A DNA stretch of 64,000 nt from Epithemia pelagica. Lineage: Eukaryota; Bacillariophyta; Bacillariophyceae; Surirellales; Surirellaceae. Shown in pieces: positions 18,738 to 27,990 of this stretch (position 1 is the first letter of the stretch; the number at the start of each line of letters is the position of its first letter). The stretch spans positions 1,488,001 through 1,552,000 of the forward strand of contig OX337233.1 of the NCBI GenBank assembly GCA_946965045.2, read 5' to 3'. The notes below the pieces were generated by a model. That model ran no database searches. It was not told where the DNA came from and worked only from the letters and a program-made list of their open reading frames with translations. Position numbers and translations under genes: made by a program.

Positions 18738-19552
18738 CAGGGAAGAGTCCTTTTTATTTCGAACCCTGCGGATGGATTCTACCTCAACTCAAGAATATGT
18801 CCACCAATGCGAGCAACAGAAGGAGAAGAAGAAGTGTCCACGTGAAAATATTATTTGTCTTGAGTGCCTTGTCATGGTGGCAGTTTGTCCCTCGCCCCCG
18901 AATGATGAATCGTGGGAAGAATAATGGGGGGCATGAATTAGGTAGACCGCTTCGCGATAAGGGGCTGTGAGTTTTCGAGTTCTGAAATCGAACTACTCCT
19001 AGGAGTAACTACTCCTACATAGGAGTAGTCTGGTATGGAGATAGTTTAGTAAGTGCACAGTTTACCCCAAATTCCATTCACTCAAACTAGTAGAGATTTA
19101 TATCTGGAAATACCATTTTGATGCGATTCAATCATTATAAACGCACAGACCCTTGGATCGATCTACGGCGGTCGTATTACAGGGCATGCACTTGTTGGAT
19201 CGTTTCGCCGACGAATTATCATATCACGGAATCACGCGTCGCACAAACAAAGAGCATGATGTTACTGTCGATACGTTCTGGGGATTGTCCCTGGATCTAC
19301 ACGTCTTTGGGCCGTGGAAACCCATCTAGCGCAAGGATGATCCGTCGCTTACAAACAACAATAGCAACAACAAAGTTCATCGAAAGCAACACTACAAGGG
19401 ACCACGAGGGACGTTTCCTCTCAACGGATTGCAAGTCTTGCAAAAACGGATCATTGACAAGACTCGGGACTCTTTGGTGATCCCAATGTGATACCTATAG
19501 TTTCTTGTTGGATAGTTTCACGTAAAAATGCAAAAGCATTCCTTCAAACTGC
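18738..19552. other. Intergenic with repeat copy and AGGAGTA cluster
   Basis: Upstream of the PH/PDZ gene and downstream of the Crinkler-type gene. It contains copy 1 of a 53-bp direct repeat (18880-18932) and a dense palindromic cluster at 18993-19029 (CTACTCCTAGGAGTAA, CTACTCCTACATAGGAGTAG). No gene was recognised. Confidence 0.55.
18880..18932 (+). repeat. 53-bp direct repeat, copy 1
   Basis: 53 bases starting GCAGTTTGTCCCTCGCCCCC and ending ATAATGGGGGGC are identical to 21414-21466. The similarity stops abruptly on both sides. This copy is 143 bases upstream of the PH/PDZ start. Confidence 0.9.
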
Positions 19553-21235
19553 TCATTGGTTCTCCGCTAACCATACCCGAATGGTCTCTTGCCATGATTT
19601 CAATGGGCGCAAGACATGAATCCTTGTGCTACCCCACAGTGTCTTCAATGTAGCGGCGGGGATCAGTTTTCCGCGTGTCCATTGAAGATCGACATCCAGA
19701 GAACCTTCAAGAAACTGCATTTTATCCTTCGACTTGTAATTTTCTTCATTATCTGGGGAAGCAAGGTAAATGGTTAAGATTTGGGTATCAGGGATCTTCA
19801 TTTGTTCACACCGAAGGTCATACAATGCCCGTACTGTCATTGGGTGCGTTGTATTCCAGGTGCATTGAAAGGCAATGATAGGTCGAGACATATCGGAACT
19901 CGTGCACAAGAAATCGACAAGGGGAAAATTGGTTCTTGTTGGCGCGATAATCATATCGGGCTGCGACAAGTTTTCTCCGATGGTGAATGTGCGCCTTATC
20001 GACTTCTTTGTTATCTTGAACTGAACCCAAGAAGACCCTCCAACTTCACACGACTGCCATTCATGTGCTGTTCCGCGAGACAACAATTCCATTGCGGCAT
20101 TTTCTAGCATCTTGCCTGACAAGTCAATCAGTTCTCTATCCAAACGGTGCAACACACCTTGCATCTTTTCAACAGTTGATAGGACCCGAAGCTTGTTCAT
20201 CACTGCGTCTTCCACCGCCAAACTTGTGTACTCAAGAGTCTTTGTCGAAAAGTCATCGCGCGTTTCTCCTTTGTCCCATTTATGATCATAGCACACGAGA
20301 TACCCGCTGACTGTGCTCCCGTCGTTGTTGTCTTCGTCAACGTCCAGAGCAATCGAGGACACTATTCTTAACGAGATATGTTGCAAACGACTGACGAGTT
20401 TTTCCTCGGCATCGTCGTCCTCTCCCAAGATGTTGCGAATGATCCCACCAAATAATTTGTACCGACTCACGAATTCATCAAAATTGATCGAGACCTTCGA
20501 ATGGCAAACAACGGCCCACATTTCAGCAAAGGACCACGGCCAAAAATAGAATCTTGTGGTACGTCGTTTTGAGTACTCTTTGATCCTCTTCTCATAGGGA
20601 GACAGGGTTGAGAGGCTTGGTATGAAGACTTCGAGTGGAGATCTTTCCGAGTTACCCCCGGGTTCGAAAAAGTAGAGGGTTCTACTCAAGGCCGTGCTAA
20701 GTTGAATGATATGGTCGTGCGAGGTCGTCCAGACATACTCCGCCGCATCGGATAGGTCGATAAGATAAACTCGTGTGTTGACTTGACGAATGACAAAATC
20801 ATACTTCCGTTCTGCTCGGTAGCAAAGAAGCTGCTTCAGTGCAAAGAGTTGGAACAAACTTTTGCCCGTGCCAGCATTTCCAATCAAACAAACACGGAAT
20901 TTTTTCCGTGTCCATGCTTCATAGACGCGACGGTACAGTTCGTTGTAGCCACTTCGAACATACAATCTTGATGGTTCGCAGGTAAGTTCCAAGAACTCCT
21001 GATAATTCGTCATCGGTAGGCTGTAACAATAGAGTGGTCGTAAAGACGACCCAAAGTTTTGCGAAAGAGTGACAATTTCTAGTTGCGAGGACCGAAGAGC
21101 TCTCAAGTTATTGGTGCCGATGGGGTTCAACTGGAACGTTCCGTTCACAGACAGAAGATTATTCGTAAGACTTTCCAGCTTCATCGCAATCGCATGCTTG
21201 CTCTTCATACCACTATCATTCATCGCATCTTGCAT
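19553..21235 (-). CDS. Crinkler/RHS-type P-loop NTPase with nuclease-like C-terminus
   Basis: A single exon of 560 residues from ATG 21235. A P-loop is at 119-126 (GNAGTGKS), followed by VIRQVNTRVYLIDL, a YFFEPGG block and STLSPYEKRIKEYSKRR. This is the order seen in the NTPase of eukaryotic Crinkler and retrotransposon-hot-spot (RHS) proteins. The C-terminal part has FPLVDFL (437-443) and FQCTWNTTHP (456-465), matching the PD-(D/E)xK-like nuclease core of that family. No LxLFLAK-type N-terminal header is visible, so host-targeting secretion as in oomycetes is not supported. The likely role is in genome conflict or transposon biology; no activity can be claimed. It lies between the two copies of a 53-bp repeat. 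Confidence 0.85.
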   Translation of the reverse strand: MQDAMNDSGMKSKHAIAMKLESLTNNLLSVNGTFQLNPIGTNNLRALRSSQLEIVTLSQNFGSSLRPLYCYSLPMTNYQEFLELTCEPSRLYVRSGYNELYRRVYEAWTRKKFRVCLIGNAGTGKSLFQLFALKQLLCYRAERKYDFVIRQVNTRVYLIDLSDAAEYVWTTSHDHIIQLSTALSRTLYFFEPGGNSERSPLEVFIPSLSTLSPYEKRIKEYSKRRTTRFYFWPWSFAEMWAVVCHSKVSINFDEFVSRYKLFGGIIRNILGEDDDAEEKLVSRLQHISLRIVSSIALDVDEDNNDGSTVSGYLVCYDHKWDKGETRDDFSTKTLEYTSLAVEDAVMNKLRVLSTVEKMQGVLHRLDRELIDLSGKMLENAAMELLSRGTAHEWQSCEVGGSSWVQFKITKKSIRRTFTIGENLSQPDMIIAPTRTNFPLVDFLCTSSDMSRPIIAFQCTWNTTHPMTVRALYDLRCEQMKIPDTQILTIYLASPDNEENYKSKDKMQFLEGSLDVDLQWTRGKLIPAATLKTLWGSTRIHVLRPLKSWQETIRVWLAENQ

Positions 21236-21413
21236 TGTTGTACATCATCTTTCATCTCGGCCATGGTCACCCGTCGTCGCTGGCTGTTTTGATCGGAGCA
21301 TGAAAGTCTGACATCTTACAATTCTATGGTGCGTTTCACTCGTCTCTACAAAATGATCGGGAGAATTTACTGACCGTAACCGGGGAGAAGCGGTGTCCCT
21401 CATTCTTTTGGTC

Positions 21414-21466
21414 GCAGTTTGTCCCTCGCCCCCGAATGATGAATCGTGGGAAGAATAATGGGGGGC
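21414..21466 (+). repeat. 53-bp direct repeat, copy 2
   Basis: Identical to 18880-18932 and in the same orientation. It lies 179 bases upstream of the Crinkler-type gene start, so both copies sit in comparable promoter positions of neighbouring minus-strand genes. Confidence 0.9.
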
Positions 21467-21514
21467 TCTCTGATGGCACGTGTCATAGAGATGATGCGTT
21501 TCAGGACATGTAGG

Positions 21515-22097
21515 CAAGGTTCCTCGGTCGACGTAAAGTGACGTATTAGACGTTGGACGTGACGTGACCAGGGTCAGCATGTCACGTCTCCCACAATCTA
21601 TTGACGTAGACGCGACGTTGAAGAAAAGAAATCTACCTTTAGTATAATGCCACCCATGCCACTCCTTACGTTCATTTTAAGTGTGTTTTAGCACTCCTGA
21701 TGTAACAATTGACAAGGTAACAGGTACCTAGCAAGCATGCAGATGCATTTGTCCCCCCACCCCGTGATCTCTAACACAACACTGAGATGTCCGGCGGGAC
21801 TCACTAGCCAGTCAACAACATACAAACGTTACACTAGAAGACATTCCTCTGTCTATTTGGTGTCATCAAGCATAGTAAGGCAAAGGAAGAGGCAATAAGG
21901 ATGAAGGATGGAGGGGACTTCAGCACCAGCAATACGGAGTAGCATCAATAGCTTCAACTATGTGTATTAATGCAAGTATCTATCGTAGTCATATCCGCTG
22001 TCAACGTCTCTCAGCGTCTCTCAACGTCTACGTCTACGTCCACCGTCAATCCGTCACGTCTACGAAAATCCATTGACGTGACGTACGAGGAACCTTG
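21515..22097. mobile_element. 583-bp MITE with 12-bp TIRs and 7-bp target duplication
   Basis: The ends are CAAGGTTCCTCG and its exact reverse complement CGAGGAACCTTG. The seven bases ATGTAGG directly flank both sides (21508-21514 and 22098-22104). Subterminal regions at both ends are dense in GACGT/ACGTC words. The interior has no credible gene. The superfamily is undecided; a 7-8 bp duplication would fit hAT- or P-like elements. Confidence 0.8.
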
Positions 22098-22281
22098 ATG
22101 TAGGAGCGTGCGGGAAATTTTTGGCCCTCCCCCAACAGCCCCCAGCCCCAGGCACCTCCACCGCTTCGTTGTGGATACACTACTGACCAAATGTTCGCCA
22201 CACATGAATAATGATAAACTCTAATGCATTTCATGTTAGACAAGGATACAAACTGAGTCTTTCTCATGCAAACATAGCAAC

Positions 22282-23376
22282 TCAAAACTCGGCGAGGTTT
22301 CGTTCTGAGAAAATAGAAACACTGATATCATCGGCTTGTTCTGTCTTTGTCTCATGTTGATGATAATCCATGACATTGTTGCCAATTCGTTCGTGGGAGT
22401 TCTGAGACGACTCCTCTCCGCCAATCTTGTCATAGCCTTGATCAGACAAGGATGATACGTCTGACGTATCGGTATCATCCAGCTCTGGCTCCCCTTGGTC
22501 CATGTTGTGCAGCAACATTTTATCAATGGACGCCAAGTAATTTTCATAGGAAGCACCAACATCGCGAGCGCCATAGCCGTGATGTCGTTTTCGTTTGCTA
22601 TTTCCACGATGATTCCCTATTTGGGGTTTCTTGTGCTCATTGTCCAATGTTTCTGGGTATTCGTAAGAGGGGGTATTTAAGCTTCCGAAAGTACCCTCGT
22701 CACGAAACGCTGAAGATTCTTTCGACTCCTTTTCATCTGCCTGAAGCTCTGTAACGAATTCATCGCTTATCTCACGAAAAAATTCTTCTGCTTCAAGATC
22801 AAATTCAAGAATATCTTGGTTTTCTGCCTGATCTTCGACCGAAGTGCAACATCCTCCTGTCATGATGTAGGTCGCCATTTGCGACCAGTACGATTGGTCG
22901 TTCCGCTCCGTTTCATCCCCCACAACCAACTTTGTCCTAGGCTCTGTCTGTGGGTCCTCAGTGATGATTATCGGAACGCTTTCTTTGGATGGCGTTCGAG
23001 GAGATTTCGCAAGTATCGACTCGGCAAGTTTCTTTAGCACACCGTTCTTCATGCTTCGTTTAGAAGACGCATTGACGGACTCCATGTGCGCCAATCGTTC
23101 TTTGAGAGCAAAGCTTTCGGAGTTTCGTAGTGCTCTTTCATCAACTGACGCGTTTGCACGGTTTATTTTCATCCCCGTGTCATTTTGAGTTTTGTCCAAT
23201 TGAGGGGATCTATCAGATAGCTGCTTGGACCGAAAACGCATTAAACCAAAGCCCCCTGCACCTTTTCGGGGCCTTCTGGCTTTTAATGACTCGATCACAT
23301 GTCTTATATCATCGTCATCGATCTGGTCCGAGTAGTCCACGTCCTGAACATTGTGTTTGGGGTCAAGCCTGGACAT
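22282..23376 (-). CDS. Acidic hydrophilic protein, function unknown
   Basis: A single exon of 364 residues from ATG 23376, starting MSRLDPKHNVQDVDYSDQ. It is largely hydrophilic and probably disordered, with an SPRTPSK segment suggesting phosphosites. A short Cys pair (GGCCTSVEDQ) is followed by an acidic region LEFDLEAEEFFREISDEFVTELQADE that may form a helix. A basic RGNSKRKRHHGYGARD segment follows. No domain was recognised. The gene is credible because the frame is long and in line with its neighbours. It ends about 180 bases from the MITE. Confidence 0.65.
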   Translation of the reverse strand: MSRLDPKHNVQDVDYSDQIDDDDIRHVIESLKARRPRKGAGGFGLMRFRSKQLSDRSPQLDKTQNDTGMKINRANASVDERALRNSESFALKERLAHMESVNASSKRSMKNGVLKKLAESILAKSPRTPSKESVPIIITEDPQTEPRTKLVVGDETERNDQSYWSQMATYIMTGGCCTSVEDQAENQDILEFDLEAEEFFREISDEFVTELQADEKESKESSAFRDEGTFGSLNTPSYEYPETLDNEHKKPQIGNHRGNSKRKRHHGYGARDVGASYENYLASIDKMLLHNMDQGEPELDDTDTSDVSSLSDQGYDKIGGEESSQNSHERIGNNVMDYHQHETKTEQADDISVSIFSERNLAEF

Positions 23377-23870
23377 CCTGCTTGTTCATTTCTAGTGGCG
23401 ATGAAGATTGCTCACTTGTCGCAATGGAGGATCTTTCGTTGCTTGCTAAAGAACCCATTCAAGGTGCAAGGCGAGTGGACACTCATCCAACAGCATCCAA
23501 CAGCAAAGAGGAGAAGCCTCTGTGCACATTTTCCCGCCTTGTCCGATGTTTTGCTCGGCTGGCGCAGATGATTATGGACTGCTCGTTCCCTTGTTTTTGC
23601 CGTTCAAACGCGAGCCAGCCGAAGTATGCTTACCCATTATGTTGGTTTGATTCCGTTGCTTGCTTCTCACGTGGAGAGTAATCGTTTCTTGATATTATAT
23701 ACTCCTATTAGTTAGACTTTTGATTATCGAAAATCGACACATCTCTATTAGGAGTAGGAGTATGCTCTATCATCCTGAGACTATCTAACCACAACCAATT
23801 AGTTAATCGGTGCTGATTCTGCTACCGACCTATTTTCTCAGGTTCCAAACCATCAGGATCACAATCACTA
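23377..23870. other. Intergenic with AGGAGTA motifs
   Basis: 494 bases. TACTCCTATTA at about 23700 and TATTAGGAGTAGGAGTA at about 23746 form an inverted pair around a 35-base AT-rich spacer. No gene was seen. Confidence 0.5.
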
Positions 23871-25418
23871 TCAAGCATACCGCACAACTACACAGCTTAC
23901 ATCGTCCACTTTTCCTCCCAGCCCGTCTGCAAAGTCTGGATCACCATTCCTTTTCGCCTGCTTGGAATAAGGTGTAGCGGCTTTCCCGTTAAGCGATATC
24001 TTCCGTGATTGATCGGCAATCTTTTTCGCCAACAAACTTGGCTTCGCGTTGGGTCTATCTTGTGTTGTTGTTTTCACCAACTCAACGATATCGGAATCTG
24101 GAAAATTGTCAAATACACCATCCGAAGCCATGACAATAATGTCCCCCCGAACCAATTCAATGTTGAGTCTCGTCCCATCACGAGGTTTGTCGGGAGAATC
24201 CACCGACAACTGATAGGGACAGTCAAAGTAGTGAGAAATGTCACGAGTCCGGGCAGCCAATTTTCCGTTGCGGACGACAATGCAAGCAGAATCCCCAAGG
24301 TTTAAAGCACGGAGATAGCCATCCTCTGTGATTGAACCCACAATTGCAGTTGAGGCACCGGTTGAAGACGAATCGGCCTTGTTCTTTGCTTCCGTCAAGC
24401 ATCTTTGTAGCTCTTGTACGTTCATCCCTGAAATGTCGGCATTGTTTAATTTACAAGCCTTTCTCATTTCGGAAGCCAATGTCTTGCTATACAAGGGCAC
24501 ACCGTCAATCTTGCTGGCACTTGTTACCCCATCGAAAACACCGAAAGTCCTACCCGCGGTGAAAACTGCATCTTCACCTCCCCAAAGCATTTTCGCAGGG
24601 TGAGGCAAGACGCAAGAGGCCGCCTCAATCTTCATAGGAGTCACGACCTCTTCCGCTGGTACAATTTCAACAGGGGCTGGTTCTTTAACCGATGCAGTCT
24701 TCTGCTCTGTGCCAGCCATGATCCTTTCAAACAAGCCAGGCTTTCTAGTCGTTTCTTCCGTCTTCGACGTCTCCGTAGGTTCAGCAGAAACTCCTCCAGT
24801 TGTCACAAGACGTTCGAAAAGACCTGGTTTCTTTTCTTCTTCCTCATCGACCGCAATTTGATCATCAACCACGGCTGTTCCGCTTCGTCCCTGGGAAGTA
24901 GATCGTCCGTTGGCATCCGATCCCTGGAACACTGAATCAAACCAACCTTGTTCAGGCTCAGGTTCTTCTTCAAACAGGAAGTCAAACCAACCCCCATCAC
25001 TTCCTTCCTTTTGTTTCTCTTGTTTCTTTTTCCCCTCATCCTTGGATCTGGGCGATCCAACTTCAGGGAATTCATTTCGCGCTTGTGAGTCTTGCAGACT
25101 CTTGATATACTCGGATCGTTTGCTCTCTGCTTGCCTCCTCATTTGGCGTGGTAGTACAACGATAGGAAATGTCTCAGTCGGCGGCTCCCACAATGATTCT
25201 CCCGTTCTTTGGTGAAAGTAGTATATCAACCCAGTTGTTTCTTCATCTAGATAAGCCGACCAGTCTCCTTCTGTTGCCAGAGGTTCGGGCAATGCCTTCA
25301 AGGCCGACAGAAAATTGGTGCCACGCGATGACGGCCGAGACAAGAACGCTTGGAAGGCAGTTCCGTAGGAGACCAAGCCCAACGTGATGATAGCCGCAAA
25401 AAATAAGCTTAACCTCAT
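23871..25418 (-). CDS. Plastid-type WW-domain PP2C protein phosphatase
   Basis: A frame of 515 residues using the first ATG at 25418. The N-terminus MRLSLFFAAIITLGLVSYGTA|FQAF reads as a signal peptide with Phe after the cleavage site, then a Ser/Arg-rich stretch, which fits a diatom plastid presequence. A WW domain follows at about 52-82 (GDWSAYLDEET ... GESLWEPP). The middle has two KPGLFER repeats. The C-terminal half is a PP2C (PTC7-like) phosphatase with VFDGV, GASTAIVG, LNLGDSACIVVRNG and MASDGVFDN supplying the metal-binding aspartates. It would remove Ser/Thr phosphates; the WW domain may recruit proline-rich partners. A WW-PP2C fusion is unusual. Confidence 0.88.
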   Translation of the reverse strand: MRLSLFFAAIITLGLVSYGTAFQAFLSRPSSRGTNFLSALKALPEPLATEGDWSAYLDEETTGLIYYFHQRTGESLWEPPTETFPIVVLPRQMRRQAESKRSEYIKSLQDSQARNEFPEVGSPRSKDEGKKKQEKQKEGSDGGWFDFLFEEEPEPEQGWFDSVFQGSDANGRSTSQGRSGTAVVDDQIAVDEEEEKKPGLFERLVTTGGVSAEPTETSKTEETTRKPGLFERIMAGTEQKTASVKEPAPVEIVPAEEVVTPMKIEAASCVLPHPAKMLWGGEDAVFTAGRTFGVFDGVTSASKIDGVPLYSKTLASEMRKACKLNNADISGMNVQELQRCLTEAKNKADSSSTGASTAIVGSITEDGYLRALNLGDSACIVVRNGKLAARTRDISHYFDCPYQLSVDSPDKPRDGTRLNIELVRGDIIVMASDGVFDNFPDSDIVELVKTTTQDRPNAKPSLLAKKIADQSRKISLNGKAATPYSKQAKRNGDPDFADGLGGKVDDVSCVVVRYA

Positions 25419-25895
25419 TGTCAAAAGAGAACCTAGTCAAATGCCTTAGTAGTAGGTTTCGTCGGACCAAGGGCGCGGTGTTGAAAATGTGTTTCAAGTT
25501 GAAATGGTAGAACAGCGTGACAGGCAGGGTGAGGGTGACTTGTTCTTTTTTCTTTTTGTTGGCACGTTGCCGTTGGCACTTCGAGATTTTAAATTTCCAA
25601 TTGCCTAATGCATGCAACCGCCAGGTTGTGAATCAGTACTTCTTGAAACGACCCTTACGCGACTAAAAATGACTGAGGTGGCCAATCGTTTTGAGCCAAC
25701 CATAAGGTGAAGTATAGGTTTTGTTTCGACTATACAAGCGAATTGTAGCGTTTTCTACTTCTAGAGTAAAGCTCAAATGAAATCCCTAGCGCTAAACGAT
25801 CTCCGAAACTCTGACCCGGATATTCCTGAATTCCGTGGCTTCTCGTCTTCGTTGCAGACAACTTGTCAACCCAAGCAAAAAAAATAAAGCGCATC
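25419..25895. other. Divergent promoter region
   Basis: 477 bases between the divergent starts of the PP2C (minus) and carrier (plus) genes. No repeat or clear motif was seen. Confidence 0.5.
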
Positions 25896-27221
25896 ATGAG
25901 GCAACCGAGATCGAGGGCTTCCCATAGAAGGATGCATTACCTCGAGTGGACATGCATCGTCTCTTCCGTTCTATGCTCAAAAGGTGCCCTGAGTTTCGTG
26001 TTCCCGTCATTGACAAATGGGCGCAAAGTGCGGATCGCATCTAACCGGCCAGCACGGTTGTTTGACATCACACAGCCTTCTGGCCGAAGAAAACGGCTTT
26101 TGGCGCCGTTTAGCCGTCCATCTCGAGACCCTTCGCTATGTTATGTTTCGAGGACAGCTGAAATGAATGATGAGCTATCTCACGTTGAAGTAAGCTGGGA
26201 GCAAGTCGTCCTTCCCAGCGAACTTGAGGTGGAGTGCCTGACGGACGAAAGCGAACCCTGTCTTATACAGGGGCAAGACCCTGGTGAAAAGTTTTCCGAA
26301 CGAATTATCTTAGGAAGTGCAGCTCTGGCCATGTCGACTTTGCTAGTTTTTATGGTTCTCGGCTCTGGAGACTGGAGGTATTATTTGGCGGGTGGTATAT
26401 GTGCTGCAGCATCACATATCGTCCCAGTCCCTGTCGATGTAGTGAAAACACGAAAGCAAGTTGATAGCAACCTTGCTGATTCTGGTTTGGTCCAAGCTAC
26501 TCGACATATAGTCCGGAATGAGGGTTGGCGTTCGTTGTTTGTGGGCGCGGCTCCGACGTTCTGGGGATACTTTCTGGAAGGGTCAATCAAATTTGGTGTG
26601 TACGAGTTTTTGAAACCTTGGATCAAGACCATTATACCGATGCAATATGTGGCCTTCATTGTTTCAGCCACAGTCTCAGGACTTGCGGCTTCTATTGTTT
26701 TATCTCCCATGGAAGCTCTCAGAATTCGGTTGGTAGCTGAACCACAATATGCCAAGCTGGGATGGGTCCGCGGCGGGATTTCGATGATTGAACAAGAAGG
26801 AGCTTCTGGCTTTGCGAAAGGCTTAATACCCATGATGTGCAAGCAAGTTCCGTATACAATCACCAAGAATGTATCTTTTGATCTTTTTACGAAACTGGCG
26901 TACGGTCTTCTGAAATCATCGTCTGCATCGAGTACGACCAAGTTTCTCATTCCCTTGGTATCGGCGGCTCTTTCAAGTGTACTTTCTTGTGTGAGCAGCC
27001 AACCAGGTGATATGTTGTTGAGTTTGGTAAATGCTCATGGAGGGTCAAGACGGACAGGCGAAATTGCACGTGATATCATGCGTTCAGATCGTGGCATTAG
27101 AGGTTTCTTTGTGGGTATGAAAACAAGATTCATACATGTTGGAATAATTGTGACGATGCAGCTCTTGATCTATGACTTTGCAAAGAGAATGTGTGGAATA
27201 GCAGCAACTGGATCAGTTTGA
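25896..27221 (+). CDS. Phosphate-carrier-like mitochondrial carrier family protein, probably plastid
   Basis: 441 residues from the first ATG at 25896. It has the three-fold mitochondrial-carrier pattern: repeat 1 PVPVDVVKTRKQ, repeat 2 SPMEALRIRLVAE and repeat 3 QPGDMLLSLVNA. The spacing, KFGVYEFLKPW, CKQVPYTITKNVSFD and the degenerate third signature resemble the phosphate carrier (SLC25A3/PiC) subgroup. The N-terminus has a hydrophobic stretch ending GALSFVFPS followed by an Arg/Ser-rich region, which resembles a plastid presequence rather than a mitochondrial one. Substrate and membrane are inferred. The last 24 codons and the 3' flank are duplicated at 42939. Confidence 0.85.
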   Translation: MRQPRSRASHRRMHYLEWTCIVSSVLCSKGALSFVFPSLTNGRKVRIASNRPARLFDITQPSGRRKRLLAPFSRPSRDPSLCYVSRTAEMNDELSHVEVSWEQVVLPSELEVECLTDESEPCLIQGQDPGEKFSERIILGSAALAMSTLLVFMVLGSGDWRYYLAGGICAAASHIVPVPVDVVKTRKQVDSNLADSGLVQATRHIVRNEGWRSLFVGAAPTFWGYFLEGSIKFGVYEFLKPWIKTIIPMQYVAFIVSATVSGLAASIVLSPMEALRIRLVAEPQYAKLGWVRGGISMIEQEGASGFAKGLIPMMCKQVPYTITKNVSFDLFTKLAYGLLKSSSASSTTKFLIPLVSAALSSVLSCVSSQPGDMLLSLVNAHGGSRRTGEIARDIMRSDRGIRGFFVGMKTRFIHVGIIVTMQLLIYDFAKRMCGIAATGSV

Positions 27222-27425
27222 TGGTAGTTGAGCTTTATTTCGTTCATCGAAATGAGTTTCGTATTGGTGACAATCTCCCAAATATAAGAGAGGTGTTGGC
27301 AATTGGCAACGAGACCAGGGTGTTGAAGTTCGACTTTACTGTTTTAAGTAAAAATTTAATTCTCATCTGATTTTCCTTAACTTCAACACCCTGAACGAGA
27401 ACGAGACACAACACTGAAAAGTTGG
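27150..27425 (+). repeat. Carrier gene 3' end, source copy of duplication
   Basis: From 27150 (GTGACGATGCAGCTC, inside the carrier's last codons) through the stop and about 100 bases beyond, the sequence recurs at 42939 with few changes. A second block (GAGACACAACACTGAAAAG, then TTGGCGC, 27403-27425) matches the end of the distal copy after a gap. Confidence 0.85.
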
Positions 27426-27465
27426 CGCAAGACATTGTGCGGCTGAGGCCGTCGAGTGAATAGGG

Positions 27466-27990
27466 CTAGGAGCATTCGGGGCAATATGTGCCGGCGTCTG
27501 GATCCAAACAGTCCACACAAAAGGTGTGCTGGCAAGTGTGAATAATGATGGCCATGTCCTCGCTCAAAAGCTCCTCGCAGCTGAGACACTTAAGACCGTC
27601 CGCAACGTCGGGCTGACTCTCTAGTGAGCCTGAATCGGCGTTGTCGTCTGATTCCGAAACGAAGGACTCTTCCAGCTGGTCCTGCTCTTCTTCAACACGG
27701 GCGCTGTTCAAGTCACCGATCAGTTTCTCCAATAAAGCGATACCTTCCAATGACGTCAAGTCATCAATTTCCGCCATTTCTTCGGCCATCGCGGCTACAA
27801 TCATTCGGCGACGGTAAGGGACGAGACGGAGATCACACGCTTTTGTGATTTGACAGCTATAACCTGTTTTCCGTTGGCGATCTAGTCCTTCAAACCATCC
27901 AGGTAGATCATCAGAGTCTTCGTTGTGAATCAACCACGAGATTCCCTGGACTTGATGTTCGTAGAACGTCGCATCCAACTCTTTTGGCAT
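27466..27990 (-). CDS. Small RING protein with SNF2-like N-terminal remnant
   Basis: 174 residues from ATG 27990. The N-terminus (FYEHQVQGISWLIHNE) matches the first helicase-region motif of SNF2/Rad5-type ATPases, but no Walker A, DEAH or other helicase motif follows. The C-terminus is a RING finger: CLSC, TCQHTFCVDC and a final CPEC. The middle is acidic. It is probably a shrunken or chimeric relative of a Rad5/HLTF-like remodeller-ligase. Whether it is functional or a decaying fragment is unclear. Confidence 0.6.
   Translation of the reverse strand: MPKELDATFYEHQVQGISWLIHNEDSDDLPGWFEGLDRQRKTGYSCQITKACDLRLVPYRRRMIVAAMAEEMAEIDDLTSLEGIALLEKLIGDLNSARVEEEQDQLEESFVSESDDNADSGSLESQPDVADGLKCLSCEELLSEDMAIIIHTCQHTFCVDCLDPDAGTYCPECS

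Noticed and set aside
22011-22285. Short minus-strand frames near 22.1 kb
   Set aside because: They lie in the MITE end with its ACGTC repeats; composition reflects the repeat.
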